A stretch of DNA of 64,000 bases from Chrysomallon squamiferum (GCA_012295275.1 CM022665.1:14287476-14351475); one strand, 5' to 3'. Positions 31,230-47,050 are shown, counted from the stretch's first letter. Program-made: numbers and translations. The notes: generated from the letters alone by a model not told the origin.

Positions 31230-31952
31230 CAATTAAGACATCCAAGTTTAATATTAAGATAAATGTCAGATATGGTTTTTATATAATCACAATATCTGAG
31301 AGAGGGAACCATCTCTTATTAATGACTGTAAGAATCTTTTCATATGCACTGTCCAAAGGCAGTGAAATAAATACCTTGATCATTGAATTAGAAGTCAAAA
31401 TATATGCCTGGAATAGGAAATTGCCTGTGTAACTCACAAAGTTCTTGCCAGAAAATATGCTTACAAAGTTGACCGTTTTATTTATTTATTTTTAATTATC
31501 ATGTATAATTAACAGAATAAATAGTTTACATTCATTTACTTAGCAGAACAAATTACTAAATTTTTGGAAAGATAATGGATGAGCTATAAATATTATTTGA
31601 TTTGTTATATAAGACATTAATTCTAAATATATAATATGCAGAACTCAAATTTAAGTTATCAGCCCAGGAAATATAAACAGGCTCTTCTGGAGCAGTGAGC
31701 AATTTTAAATTTGTCTACTTGTTACCGTGAACATTGTTTACAAATTATAAAACAGAAATGATTCCATATTGCAGACTTGTACAAGCTGATCATAATTTAT
31801 TGAAAAATTGACATGGCCTTTAAAAATAATAAAGGTAAGGAAAGAATCAGAGAAATTTCAAGGCCTGTTCTATTTTACATTTTAAAATATTTGAGCAACT
31901 TATTATAACAATGAAAATGCAACACTAAAACCCTCAAATGTTCAGAATTCTG

Positions 31953-32000
<48 letters not shown>

Positions 32001-35000
32001 TAAACTATCATATATGCTACATATAAAATAATATTTGTGAAAACACAAGAAAAAATGTCCAACCCATCTGTTGTTGACAGAATATTTAATTTTATCTTAG
32101 CATTATGTCCAAGATAAGAACAACATGTAATTCATCTGTAAATGTAAGTTATATTATAGCACATTGTCAGTATTATGTTGTGATGGACAAGTCAGCAGAA
32201 GTGTAGATCTCTGTAGAAGAACAAGGCTAACAGAGAGAAAACACAAAGTATGCAGAGTGGTGAGCACAGTCAAGAAAACTGGCAACCTGGTGACAAATAA
32301 GAAAAACTTCTGAAACAAATACTAAATAATATTGGCTTTTAAGATGGTTGTTGTTAGTTTGATTTTGTTTCAATGTTTGTTTTAATCATTTTTTATGTTT
32401 TATGAAATCATATTGATTAATCTAGATTGGATATCAAATATGTGGTAATTCTTACCTACAATTTTTAGTGGACATCAGGTAACATTTTTTTACAAGTTAA
32501 GGAGAATGGGCTGGTAAAGTGCATTACTTTGGGGATTACTGAACATCAAATTCACTCTCTTTTTCTTTTTTTTTTTTTTTTATCTCATTTAAATGTATAG
32601 TCAAATTTATAAATGTAAACTAGGAAATTTTACAGATAAAAACTATAAAAATTTATGTAGAAAGCATAATTACAGTGACTGAATGAAGTAATTTGGAATT
32701 TATGGAATGTAGGAAAATAATAAAAAATGTCATTGTTGTTTTAAAATAATAAAACAAAATAAAATAAAATAAAAAAATAATTAAATAAATAAATAATTTT
32801 AATACTTGATTTCTTTTTTAATATAAAATTTTGATTTCTTTTAACTGTATGTTAAATTCTTGTTGCTTTTAATTAAATTGAAATATTTAATATAATTTTT
32901 ACTCCAAAATTTCAGTTTACTAACAATGAAGTAGTATGGATATATACTTACTGTTTTATGTTTATCTGCTTTTTGTATAAAATGTTGAAACTTTATTAAT
33001 GTTTTAAAATTAAAGAATAATGTTTTTAACTTTTGTAGCCATTTTAAAATATATTTATTTTACATATCTTTTGTTTATTTATTTATTATTTTGTTTATCA
33101 CTGAACCAGAAATTAAAAGTGTATTGAATTAGCATAATGTGGATACAAAATTTTAAAGGATTTTGGGGTATTTTATATAGAGTAAGTTGGCAAACCAGTT
33201 TGAGATTTACCAGTATAAAATGCTGGTATAAACAGTGAATGTATATCTTATTTCAAGTATGAATGACAGATAATAAAAATATTACTTCTTGCTTTTACAG
33301 AAAAGAACTTTATTATGAACTGACACAAATTTGGGTTAACATAAGCAGTTATATATCAATGTATCAAATGTAAACTGTGTTCTTGTTGGTTTTCAGTGTG
33401 TTCTTTAAAAATAATTATATCATTATATTAATAAAGTTTTGTATATCACAGATTATGTTTATGTTAATACTTATGAAGAATGATTTTATTAAAAGAGAAA
33501 TGCATTTAATTTACATTTTAACTATTCATTCAGTTAAAAAAATTAATAATAATAATAAATAAAGAATTTAATAAATATAAATAAATAAATATATAAATAA
33601 AAAATATAAACAATATAATTAGAAGCAGAGATAGTTTTCCTTGAAAACACTTCTGAAAAAAAAAAAAAAAAAAAAAAAAAAAATAATAGTAGTTGTAGTA
33701 GTAATAGTAACAACAACAACAACAACAACAATAATAATAATATTAATAATAATAATTACCCTTCGTGAAAAACAGTAATAGTGGCAGATTTAATAATAAC
33801 TATTCATTTCTTATTTTCAATAACTAATAATTATTTTATGATACTCAAAAGTTCACAGAAAGAAAATAATATATTATTTTTAAAAATTCTAAAAATTGTT
33901 TTCACTGTAGGCTGTTGCATTGTAATAACTGTTTCAAACAATGCAGACAAAAGTAAAATTAAAACAATAACATTTTAATTAATGCTAGCAATACTAGTTA
34001 AAGGACTATTTAATGACACATTATTTAGGTAAACAAGTAATTTTCATTATTGGATTTACGTCTTTAATAATATAAATGTGAAATTTCAGGTATGATCAAC
34101 ATAGGTTTCCAAAAACAAGAAAAGTAGAGTAAAACAAAATCCCAAAGTTACAAACACACACACACACACACAGACGCACAAAAGAACAACAAAAAGGCTA
34201 TGTTTAAATTTTGATTGTTTTTACCTTATTCATCAGAACTGCTGCTGCTACTACTATTACTACTAAAAAAAAAAAAAAAAAAAAAAAACAGTAATTCATT
34301 TTCTGTCAATTTATGTTGTCTGCCATTGTTGCTAAGCAAATGTCAATTATAACAGGTAACGTCACTTACGCAAACAATCGGACAACTGCACTTTTTCAAC
34401 AAAAGCAGATGTGTATGTATGTACAGTGATGGACATATATTTGTCAGGCTTTGAAGTGTGAACATTTATGGAGGCCCCTCACAAGCAGCAACAAGGTCTG
34501 GTAACCAGTGCTATCTTCTTCAATGGGCTTGTTCCATCACAGATGAACATAAATTTAAATAAAACAACAACAACAAAAACAGCTAAATAATAATAATTTT
34601 TTTTTTTTAAAACACATGATCACTGATTTGGAATAAACTTTTGAAGCAATGCAGACTAAAATCACTTCTGTGGCTCTTTCAGGACAAGGGGCCTTGAAGC
34701 TTAAGCTTCATTAGTTTCATACTAGACCCGCCCCTGCATATATCTATGCAGGTATAGATCCGTACATGTATGTGTAATATCTATCCCTGCGTGAGTTCAC
34801 ACTTATTATATATAATGATCCATTCTGAAATACTTTTTGTTTCTTTGTTATTAACAATCCTTTGTTTACGAATTGCAGATATATCATTGGCTATATTTCA
34901 TTATCGTGTAATCATGACATTTTGGCACCAGATGTTGTTAAACTGAACAGTTTTCCTGCAGAGATTAAATTAGTTTCAGTTTCAAAATGAATACTAAAAA

Positions 35001-36000
35001 CTGCATCAGAGTTGATGCTTAGTATACATGGATATAAGCTCGTATTGGCAGATTTGGTGTCTGCAGTTTTGGTTTCAACCTTTGGTCCGAAAATATTTTT
35101 AATACATGGTATGCTACAGTTATTCTGTAGTCACTTATGATTTAAATTGGTTTCAGCAGTTATTAGCAATGTTTACAGGTGAAGTTTCAGATTATGAACA
35201 CATACTGTGCATTGTGTTATTTTATATGCATCCTGGGAAACCACAGTTTTGGGACATCCACGCCTTCTGGCATCATAATATATGCTGATAAGGCGGAGTC
35301 TACTGTATTTTCATTGTTACATTTTTAGATTCCCCTCTTACTTTTAATTTAAAAAATCAAATCAAATCAAATCAAATCAAATAAATAAACAAATAATAAT
35401 AATAATCCTTCAAATAGGTGTTATGTTTCGAATTTAGAAGCCCTTTCTTAATCTTTGAGACATTTGGTGAAATATCCCAGTATAAAATTTCAGAAATCTG
35501 TAGCAGCCATACATTATAACTGTAACATATTTCTTTACATTAATGACACTTTATTTCATATCAGCTTATTTTATAGGACAAATGTAAAAAATTAATAGTG
35601 GAAAAAAAATACACAGCAATGGACTTTTTACCACTAAAGTAAAAAAAAAAAAAGAAAAAAGAAAGGATGAAAGAGAAAGAATGAGATGTATGCTTCTGAA
35701 TTTCGAGGCTGATTTATGTGGCTTCCAAACTGCTCAGAAGTCATCCTCTTTATAAAGTCATATTTTAACTATTAATAAGGTCATCACAGAAAAAGAAGTT
35801 GGCAACCTTACAATATTTAAAAATACCAGTTCAGAAAAACTGGTAATAAGAAATAAGATGTGTGATTATTAATTATTTAAAATCTATTATTCATTTTCCT
35901 GGTAATATTTTAAAATACACATTAGAAAAGGATGTTATAGTAAAGAGTGCCTGAAATTAGTGTTCTAGTTTTGTGCTACTAAAATGTATATAGCATAATG
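31230..36000. other. Gene-free AT-rich DNA between the CRY copy and FRS2
   Basis: Microsatellites at 33660-33760 and poly-A runs. 34440-34740 is less AT-rich and looks like an old interspersed repeat. No gene recognised. Confidence 0.5.
31953..31996. repeat. (AC)n microsatellite
   Basis: About 22 units. Confidence 0.95.
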
Positions 36001-36027
36001 TAAGTCTACCACCTTGTTATGTTGACG

Positions 36028-36045
36028 AGGTCACGACCCAGGTCA
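36028..36045 (+). promoter_or_regulatory. Direct repeat of AGGTCA, 6-base spacer
   Basis: AGGTCA at 36028-36033 and 36040-36045, a nuclear-receptor-type DR6, just upstream of the proposed FRS2 first exon. Confidence 0.3.
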
Positions 36046-36074
36046 AAAGAAGAAGAAAAAAAAAAAAAAAAAGG

Positions 36075-36176
36075 AAAGACAATAATGGCGGAAGTTCTGT
36101 TTGAAGTTGGTCTGATGGATGTTAGTTGAATCCAACAGTTATAGTTTATGCAGGGATTATTTGGTTAAGCAATGTG
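36075..36176 (+). other. Candidate FRS2 5' UTR exon 1 with a short uORF
   Basis: Ends at a consensus donor GTG|GTAAGTAT (36177). It contains AATGGCGGAAGT, a YY1/ETS-like promoter word. A 14-codon open frame (36085-36129, MAEVLFEVGLMDVS) in strong start context closes before the donor. The 5' edge is a guess, and assignment to FRS2 is by position only. Confidence 0.35.
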
Positions 36177-39100
36177 GTAAGTATATGGGCATGGATATGT
36201 TCTATTTTCTTTGCAGACGATAACCGTTATAATAATTGTAAGAGGCCATGTTTTAGGATTTGCTAGTTGTACGTTGATCGTATTCAGTCACTCAGTGTAT
36301 TTACCACTACTGACTCAGTTGAGTGCAGAGTGCAGCTCATTGATGTAAATACACACATTAATACGTGACTTGTTATATTAATATGTATCATTGATGACAC
36401 TGGAAATTAATAATGAATTCCTGATCATATTTATAGAAAAAATTGTATTCTTGACCAAGCTGATAATAAACTTGATCGTTCTATTAATTAATGCTAGTGC
36501 ATTAACAAATCAGAAACTGTAAGTGAACAAATCTTTTACAATTAATAAGACTTCGTACCATTTCGCCAGTTGATACAGGGTATGATATTTATTTGTGACA
36601 AATCTTGTCCCATATGGTGTGTTCTTGAACCGATAAACCTTACCATTAATCATTGTAGGAGCAGTGGTACTGGCAGTGGTAGTCAAGTTGAATTTTAATT
36701 TTATGTGTTTCTGGTTTTGCTTGTTGTGGATCTGTTTATTGTGTATATTTTTATTTTCACTTCAACATATTTTCTAGAGCCTACAGAAACAAATTTAAGT
36801 TTATGCTAGACCTTAAACTATATTTCTAGTCCTGTTTGTTAAATTGTAAACAACAAACCATGTTATGGATGCAGTAAAGTATTATAAACATGCCATATTT
36901 TCTTTGATTTAGCATTATAACAATGACATTGAAATATTTTTACTTTTATGCAGTACTCATTCAAATGTTTTCCTATGATATTACTGCTTATAAGTATCAA
37001 GATAAAATACACCTAAGCACTTTCATGAAATTAACCAACAGTCATGACTGATGTTACACTGGCTTCAACAAGAAATGACCAAAATATTCACAGTGAGTCA
37101 AGTCAAACCATATCTCCTTTTTCATCATCAACAACCATGCACTGCATTTAATGTGGTTAAACTTGAAATATGATCTTAATAACCTGGAGCATGATAAACC
37201 TTAAGGTAAAAAATTAGAAAGCAGAAGACTTTGGAAATGTTCTCCATTGCCAGTGCAGTTGTGAAAGAGGAAAATGTTTTGCCTTGTATGTGTGTATTGT
37301 GAAAGCAGTATACAAAAACATAAAGAACTGGAGCCAAACTTGAAAGACAGATTTTAAAAACATCTCACCATATAGTTACACATTTTCAGATAGAGAAAAG
37401 TAGGATCCTGAAGATGAAAATATTCAAATACTTTTGTAAATGAAGGCCTGTGTAACAAAGCCATTTGTCCTAGCTAAACTAGTAAAATAGTCATGAAAAC
37501 TATTAACATGTCTGACATGTAGATGTATTAATATTTTGAAGATGGTTACATTGGTCATCCATTAAAATAATCATATAGGACGACAGAGACTGCCATTACT
37601 ACAGAGAATAATGGAACACATTTAACATACTGGAGATAAATGTCCCATATTGAAAGCATTCTGTCAAGGGATGGCACAGCCTTCTGAAGAGCTTTATCCA
37701 ATGGTCATCCTACAGTCTGGCTTTCAGAAAGCAAATGTCAAACTGTTCAATGAAACTGGTAGGAAAACATGAATGAAACATGGGTGAAATGTGTATACTT
37801 GGACTCCAATGTCATTTACTGTTAATGTTTTGTTTAAACTAAACTTTTCTTATTTGGTAGTGCACAGATGACTTTACTCAAAAGAACAACCATGAATGTA
37901 TTTAATAATAACAATGGATCAGCAATTTTTGTTTTATTTGTCTTTCTTATTATTGTTTTCAGTCATTTTAGAGTTTAAGTAAAGTTCAAGAAATAAAACT
38001 CATAACCACTTTTATTATCAGAATTGTCAAAGAATTTGTTCAAACTGTTATGCACTACTTTTTGTTGGCATGTAACGAAGTAATTTATATAATATTTAAA
38101 TTGCTATTAAAATGAGTATATGTTGATCCTTTAGTAGACATTTGTTTCTTAACAATAGGTTAGTTAATTGTTAAACAAACCAGTAGTTTTCTTTGGATGT
38201 TACAGTCTTAAAGGGAGGCTGTTTGCATTCATGTAGGGAACAGTTAATTTCATGATTTACAGAATATAGATAGCATCTTTTCTTCCATAAATTGGAGAAA
38301 ATATAAATGAGTAAATAGATATAGTTGGCTAGATAGTATTAGTAATGGATAATTTGTGTGCTGTTGACACAGACTGTGACACAGTGTCTGTAGACAGAAC
38401 AGAGTGGGCATCAACAACAAAGTGCACGAGAGAGAGGAGAATATGAAAAAACACATATGGACACCTAGTCACTAATTTTGAATCATTTATTAAAAAACTG
38501 AACTGGAATTTTTTGACTACTTTATTTTCATGGTTAACCAAAATTATTTTCAAATATCCATTTGATTCATATATTGATTTTAGGCAGTATAAAAACAATG
38601 TATTTAAAATATCCCAAATTTAAATTTTTAAACTATTTTTTTTATGGCTATTATACAGCCTGTCATCTGCTCATTAATATGCAGAGGCAAAAAGGATGTT
38701 GACCACTGACACAGGTGGTTAAATTATAATGCTTACATTGCCATCCCTAAGCCTATAGTCATATATGATCAGACCTCTAATTGTATAACACACACTGTTT
38801 TTTCAGGAAAAAACTCAAATGCAGTTATTACATTTTTCATTTGCTAATTATGATTGACTTTTACCCTGCAGAATGAGAAGAGGGATAATTACATTAAGAA
38901 ATCAATAGCTAAATAATAGCCGAATGTAAGACTTGTCCCTATAGACATGTCACATTTTTGTTTAGTTTATCTATTGGTCTTAACTGAATTTGTTTATCAA
39001 AATATAAATAATTAGGCCTGGAAATTGGACTTCATCTTACAGGAATTGGTACAATCTGCTTACACTGCTTAATTCTTCATCCTATGAGATCAAGTTCTTT

Positions 39101-40046
39101 CCAGCTGTAACTTATGAAACTTGCAAATTTGGTTTAGTTCCATATGGCCATATATATTGGAACAGTGTGGCACAGTAAAACATAAATAAAATATAATGAT
39201 TGTCAAAAAGTATATCATAAATCTTTATTTGTTAATGAATGGTGACAAAAAATTACATGTGCAAATGATTGTGTTCCTGGCAGATAGTAATATGGGTGTA
39301 ATTTAGGTATTTGTATGTGTTCATTTAATGTTTTAAATGATAATTGTTAAAAATAATTTTAGAGGGATAGGAGAGAGGGTAATAATGATGATATAAAGAG
39401 AAAAAAAAAAAAAAAAAAAAAAATCTTCCACTTCTTTGTCTTTGCCCTTTAATATAATTAATTTTAAAAAAATGAAAAAAGCACTAATGCTTGTAAAGGC
39501 ACATAGATACACATGTGTACTATTATGTAGTTACATACTGAGTGAAAAAGGGTAGGGGGAGTAGACAAATGGTGAGAAAAAATTGATGACAGAGACTTTA
39601 TTAAGTAATAATCATTTGATATATAAAATAATTCGAAAATATTTTGCATAATCAATGTGTATTAAAATATTTGGCATGTTCCTTAGAACACCGACCTTTT
39701 ATAGTCAGTAGCATGTGATCTGGAGTGACTTTTGAATGTCATATTTAAATGTCACAGGTACTACATGTCACCATAGATGAATTGCTTTTAGTCTGCGTTG
39801 ATTTAATACAGGACGTTCATAATTGGTTGATAGGTTGTCCCTCATGGAAAGGTCAATATTTCTATACTGGACACTAAAGATAAATTTAAACTATAACATA
39901 AATAGAGGCCATGCTTCCTTCACAACATCAACAACAACAACAACAACAACAAAAAAAAAAAATAAAAATAAAATATAATAAATAAAGTAATGAAAGTACA
40001 GTGAATATTACTATTAATAATCAGATAAATGTTGTTTTAGAGACAG

Positions 40047-40077
<31 letters not shown>

Positions 40078-40348
40078 CATCACTTTTATACCAGTGCTGC
40101 TATTTTGGCTATAAAAGCTGAGAATAGCTGGATAAAAATTAAAAAGATCAGAATTGAAAAAAGAGAGACTTCAGCTACTAATTTTGAAGGAATGCAAAAA
40201 TAGCTTCAGAAAAGACTTTTATTGATTTACTCTCTCGTAAAAATGTATTTCAGGAACATAAAATTCTGCTAAAGCGTTCCCAGTTTGAAGTGTTTTTAGT
40301 TGCTAGCTTTTTTTTTCCATTCAAAATTATTCTGTTACAAACAATTTC

Positions 40349-40383
<35 letters not shown>

Positions 40384-41243
40384 TCACTCATTGGTGACCC
40401 TGTTTATGAATATAATCTGTTCCAGAATCAGATTTGTTATCTCAGTTGTTTGAATAATTAAAATACATGTAAATAGAGTTTGTTTGTTGCAGGCTCCTAC
40501 TAAACTTGGTATAAAAGTATATTAAAATCGAAAATATATCTTTGTGTATGGTTGAAATTATAGGTTTTACCATTTCATACTTGGCACTAAGCTTGCTCAC
40601 ACTTATTCCTTGTTAATGTTTGAAATGGTTTTTTGCTTATTTAGAGTAATAATTGACTTTCTAGCTCCATTTTTGCCAATCCATGATTAAAACATAGAAT
40701 AGTTATTCATTCATTCATTCGTTTTAAATATGTAATTCTTGTCTTTTTCAGAGAACATTAATATTAAAATTTTACAACTAGTTTAGGTTCATTTGACTTT
40801 TTTTATTTAATTATCTACATATTTTGTTCCATACTGGAGTAAGAATGAAATTAATTAATAATTCATTATTTCTGAAATTTATTACTTTCACGTAGGCTGT
40901 ATACCTGATACTTGTGTTTCTGGCTTTGGAAAGATGCCTATAATTGGTTCTAGCAGTAATTTGTCCAAAGTGCAGCAGAGAATTTCATCTTTTAAATCAC
41001 AAACAATATAAAGTGTAGAGGTAACATAAAATTCATTTTGAACAGTTCTCTTTGAAATGTGCTTTTCTTTACACCAATATTTGATGGTAATAAACTGTTA
41101 AGTACAATCAAAGAAGATGTGTTTTCCCTTTTATAGTCATGCCATTTTAAACATTGGCATGGGAGTTTTTTGGTTTATTTTCTGTAAAATAATAATAATA
41201 AATCTTTGAAGAAGGATAAATAATTACAGAAGTGATCTATTCT

Positions 41244-41284
<41 letters not shown>

Positions 41285-42076
41285 AATTAAATTTTTAGTT
41301 AAAAATAAACATTTATTGTTATTATTATAGATTTTTGTAAGAACAACACACTGCCATAATAGAGAAGAAAAGAGAAAAACATCAGAATCTATGCTCTGTT
41401 ACAGTATTGTTATAATCTGTATTTATCAAAGGTTGATCTTGAAACAAAACAATAACAGCATGTGTTTAAGCTGTTTGTTCACACCATACATTTTAAAACA
41501 AATACTCATTTGTGTTCATAGGGTCTTTGTGGTGTTATTCTAATGTTCAAAACCATATCAGTTGATAAATCACACCCAAGAAACAAATAATAATAATAAT
41601 AAAAAAAAAATCTTCAAAAAACACCTCACTTTTGAAAACAGACTGAAACAGCAAAAATAAACACCTTCAACAAATTATAATATTAATAAACAAAGAAATA
41701 CAGAAATTATTCTTTGTAACTGTTATTTAATTGTTATTATTATGTTTTGACAGTAATAAGTTTTATCATTAATCTCCAAGCCTTGGTCTTCATTTTAAGT
41801 AATTACTCTGCCAGTAATTTATTGCAGTCTGTTCATGATGTGTTATTAATCTCACACACATGAACGTGATAGAATTAAATTCTGTGGCTGAAGCAGTTGC
41901 TTTGAGCTGTGGAGAAACCTACAGCTTTATAAATCAGCTCTTCAAAGATATACATGTTTCTAATTACAATACATTTAACTGTTTATTATTTTAGCTGTTG
42001 CAGTCAGTGTATACAAAATGTACTTGTTAATCCTTTAATGTCTTTCTGTTTGTATCATTTTTCTTCTTTCTTACAG

Positions 42077-42254
42077 ATTGAGGTTCCTGGGTTGGGCAGT
42101 GTGAAAAGAAAAGAAAATTTTTCTCATACAAGAACTCTTTTGTGTAAGACAATGTAGCTGTGTTATGTTTGAAGGAATGGTTCTCATGGAGATTTATACT
42201 TGGTTATTACTACAATTTGGGATGTAGTTACATGGAAAGAGGTTGGTTACTGAG
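42077..42254 (+). other. Candidate FRS2 5' UTR exon 2
   Basis: TTTCTTACAG acceptor at 42076 and GAG|GTAAGC donor at 42255. No long frame; it holds several short uORFs, the longest at 42165-42227 (20 codons plus stop). Confidence 0.4.
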
Positions 42255-44134
42255 GTAAGCATAGTGTACATTGTTTTATGAAATTTTTTACAATGAAGCA
42301 CGTTTTATGTACATATGTCATTGTGGGATATAGGTATTTATGGATGTATGGATAGGTTTATGTGTTTTTATAATTTGTGGAAATATGTTAATATATTTTG
42401 TTGCTGCTCTTCAGTTTGTATGTAAAAGATAGATATTTATTTTTACAGATTTGAGGTGTTTATCACTGACCAACACTCCACAACTGTTCACCAATTTATT
42501 CATAAATATTAAACATTTTATAAATAAATACTGAAGACTAAATGTATTCTTGTTTGTATATATATATATATTTAAAAACTGCTCTTCAAAAAAAGGAAAA
42601 ACAAGAAGAAAAAAAAAACCCCAAGACACTAGCAAAACAAAGTAATTTATTTAACAGTTTAAAATGCTTGTAAAGGACATCTTGCTCCTGATAGTTGTGT
42701 ATGTGGTGGATTTGTGTTTAGTCTTTTATAATCTTATCAGTGTGTTTTATTTGTCATGATGTACAAGTGACATCTGTAAGCTAGGTTTTTCAGAATTTAT
42801 AAAAACACACTTGCGAGTCATCTATATTTAAAATGTACTTTGAAAATCACATTTTTAAATTCATCTCAGATTTGATCGTCTACTGCAAAAAAAAAAAAAA
42901 AAAAAAAAAAAGTAAAAGTAAAATAAATTTATTTTAATGACATTAATAAAATAAAGATTGCACTTTTTCTAGAGCTACACAGTTAAAATATATTGATCAG
43001 AAATTTATGTCCAACATTTAGAAATATGAAACGGTTGTTTTTATTTATTTTTAAAGTCTCTCTTCATGAAGAATAGCAGTCATAATAAAAAGATAATACA
43101 TTTTACAGACTGTGTTTATTAATATCATAAAAAAGAATTAAAATAATAATGATAATAATAATAAAATACTATAACAATGCAACAGATGTTGACTTCTTTC
43201 TTTTTTTCCTTTTAAATAAAATTTTACATAATATGAATGTTTTAATGTTAATATTATTAAAAGTGACCATCTTTAAAACTTTTGAAGAAATTTTTAAATA
43301 TTGTAACATTATTTTTCTGTTATGCAGAATTGATCACTGTGCATATAATGTATTGATACAGGTATAAACTGTTACATCTAGGTCAGACAGGTAGACTGTT
43401 GACTTGTAAAGCAGAGTACAGTTAGGTCAGACATCTTGAAAGTGTGAACGAAATTAGAATGTTTATTTTTATTGTGATATTCACATTATAAAAATGAAAA
43501 AAGTTATTTTGATTTGGTATATGCTGCATTTTCAAAGAAAATAAATTGAAAAATAAAACTGAATTTTTTAATTTTTTATTAAAGTTTGTCAAATTTTGTA
43601 TGGAAGAAAAATTAATCAAATAACAAAATTTATACATGTTAAGTCACAATAAACACACATATCCAGATACATGTATTTATACAGATGTATGTGTATGATA
43701 AAAAGATAATATATATATTTATGCACATACATAATTACACACACACAAAATATATGACAGAATCAAGCAATCAGGCTTACACTGTTTGTCATGATTGTTT
43801 GAAAATCTGCTTAGGATTCTTGCCAGAAAAATAATTGGATAACAGAAATAATTATGTTTTCTACATGGGAACCATATGCATTAGGGGTGAAAAAAACCAC
43901 ACATATACACATTTACATTCTTAAAACTGATAACAGTTTTGAAACAGTATATCTAATACTTACTTCTATTCATTTCAGTATTTTTATGTTCAATTTATGA
44001 TTTTTAAAACATGTCCTAAAGGCACTAAATAATTAAAAACCATATCAAAATTTTAAAATCTGATTTCCTTGGATGATTATTAGAATGTTTTGTGAGTGTG
44101 TACTGTATACAGATTTATACTGACAGATGATTTT

Positions 44135-44340
44135 TAAATATACCCAAGCATCTCGTATAATCTTTAGTAGTTAAAACATACTGAATCATTTTGCACAGAT
44201 ATATTTAAAATCTACTCAGTTGTCTAGTACTCTCTACTGTAGTTAAAATATACCCAGTCATCTTGTACATAATTATATATTTAAAATGTACTCATTTATT
44301 TTGTACAGTTGCATTTAAAATACACCAAACCAGCTTAATA
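44135..44340. repeat. Degenerate ~50-bp tandem repeat
   Basis: Recurring ttaaaatatacccagtcatc / ttgtacag words at about 44137, 44202, 44244 and 44280. Diverged. Confidence 0.55.
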
Positions 44341-46436
44341 TTCACAATATTTAAATCAGTCAGCTGTACATAGGTTGTTGTTGGGAAAGCATGTCAAACA
44401 CAGGCACTGGCCTTCACAGTGGATCAATATGATGAAGACAACACATTGATTAGTTTGTTTTCATGTCAGATGTTGCAAGAGCCAAGAAGACTGTTTTGAA
44501 GATGTCATCACTATTGATTGTTTTCTCTACACAGGGATACAGTGTAAGCTGGTGGCCTGTATTTCTTTTGTTTATCACTCTATAGACTGAAGTTTAAATT
44601 GAAGACAATTTACATATTTTATTGCTATGCATTTGTTTATGCTGTTTGTAGTAACTAAAATAACTTGTTTAGATACCCAAATTTAACCCTCTTAAAATTT
44701 AGATACATGTTATCATCTTTTTTTAGATAGTGTTGAATTGTGTTGCAGTGTAAATTCTTTGTTACAGTTTGTCACAATGTAAATACTATGTTATAGGTGT
44801 CAGAATTTGAAAATCCTTTACTAGTTGAATTGTTTCCTTATATTGTGTTCATTTAAATGCCAAAGTATACTGCCCTATATGATATTGTGTTACTCTATTC
44901 TTTGTTAACATCTAGAATGCAGTGTTAATTCCTTTTACTATTTAAGTACAATTTGACAGTGTCATTGTTTACATATTTTGTTAAATATGTTACATTAAAT
45001 ACTGTGCTATTAATACACTATTGCAGCTTAAATGCAGCTTATAAAATATACTGCAGTAAACATTTTTGAGTATCATAGGTGTTATTATATTATAAATATG
45101 GTGTTATAGCTGTTGCTGTTTAACTGTAATGTTAAGATTGTTTTGTCATATCAGTTGTTAAATGCTAAGTTATCACTTGTTAGTTTAACATTTTATAATA
45201 CCTATTTCCATTTACATGCATTGTTATTGTCAGCTTAATGTCAGTCTCTAACTTACCTGTATCTGCCTCAGTCTTGTTAGGCAACAGAATTCAGTTGTAT
45301 TTAAGGTTTTACAGATCTGTTGACTGTCCAATGTTCCCTGTGATTACAGCATATCATAGTATGTACTTTTTGTCCAAAGGAAGGTGTGTATGAAATACTC
45401 ATTAATAAGAATAACCCCTGGAGTGGTAGCTGTGGATTTCCTCCATCATATATCATCTTTTGAAAAAAACAGGGAAAAAAAGAAGAAATTCGAATAAAAA
45501 CAATTTAAAAAAATAAATAAACAAACTTTTTGGCACTAAATAATAAAATTACGTGCATGAAATAAATGTTCATTCCTTTGTTTATTTATATGCAGTCTTA
45601 TAGCATATAACTATTTGTTGCCTGCTGAAGTTGAAGGGGGAAAATATACCCCAAAAACAAACAACAACAAAAAAACAAAACAAAAACAAACAACTACTTT
45701 ATAATTCAGTAACAGTTTAAGAACCACTGGTTCTTTTTGCAACTCCAATAAGTTTATATTTTTCATTTTATAATATATAAGTCTAAATGTTACAGCCTTT
45801 ACTGTTTAAATACCATGTATTAATGGTTTAAAAACCATGCAGTTGCCATTTAAATATCACCGAAAGGCCATATTAAAATTTTAACAAGTGCAAAGTGTAA
45901 ATATAAGAGACAGCCTAAGTACAAAGAGAATGTGATGGACAGTTTTACTGAGAGACAAGTCCTCATTGATTCATAGTCTTGCTGCCAACACAGTGATATT
46001 TATAGAAATTGGATGAGTTAAATATAGATTGCTTTTTTTTTGGAGTGTTTGTGACTTTGTTAGTTGTCCCTGATTTGGAAATAATCTTTTTTGTGTGGAA
46101 TTGTTATATTCTGATTGCAAGGTATGTGCTAAAGAGGTGTGTTGGCTTAATATTGTTAATAGTTTTTGTGTAAGTGTTTGTGAAGTCTGTATTAAGAATA
46201 TTATGTTATTTCTTGATTGTTACTGGAATATAGTTACTGTGAAAGGGTATTAAAAATGCAAAGTGTTACTGTTCCATAAGTGCAGAATGTATTTAAAAGC
46301 ATTATTTATTACAGAGCAAAAAAAATATTAAGAAAACAACAACCCCAAAACCACACTTGACATATATATTTCGTGGATTCAAATGAATGAAACATACATT
46401 TAAGTATGCATGCCCACTTGCACAACTGCATATATA

Positions 46437-46472
<36 letters not shown>

Positions 46473-47003
46473 GTTCATGTGTATATGTGTGTCCTAAATT
46501 TATATTAATACATGTTTTATGTCTGTATGTATGTATTCATATTTTAATTTTTTCATCCTTATTTTATACTTTACATTTATTCTGAATTATACATTTTGTG
46601 TTTCATATCTGCCATATATTTCTGCAGTTTAGTGTGTATTTATGAATTATTATTAAGCTTACATTATTAATGTACATCAGTAGCTGGTGATCTGTGATTA
46701 CTCAGGATCGATTCATTCTGTAGGTTGTTTTCTGTTTTAAACAGTGCTTGATTTATCCAAGGCTGTGATTTATGATTTGCTGATTTAAAAAGACAGCCGG
46801 TTTCATATCTGTTGTTTTAACTCAAATGTTGTATGGTTATATCTTAAATAAGTTTACTGTTAAATAACATTTCTTCCTACATTTTAGTATTAATGAATAC
46901 AGTAACATACTAATCTGTTATTTAAGATTGTTTGAGATAAATCCTATAAAATGTTGCTATAACCTTACTGTTGTTATTATTATTTATTTGCTTTATTTTC
47001 CAG

Positions 47004-47050
47004 AACATACAACTTGGATAATCAGAAGATGACAATAGTAATGACATTTG
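47004..47050 (+). other. Candidate FRS2 5' UTR exon 3
   Basis: 47 bases between TATTTTCCAG and TTTG|GTAATT. No coding signal; supported only by splice-like edges. Confidence 0.25.

Noticed and set aside
34328-34341. GTTGCTAAGCAAAT, an RFX X-box-like word
   Set aside because: No gene start nearby to give it meaning.
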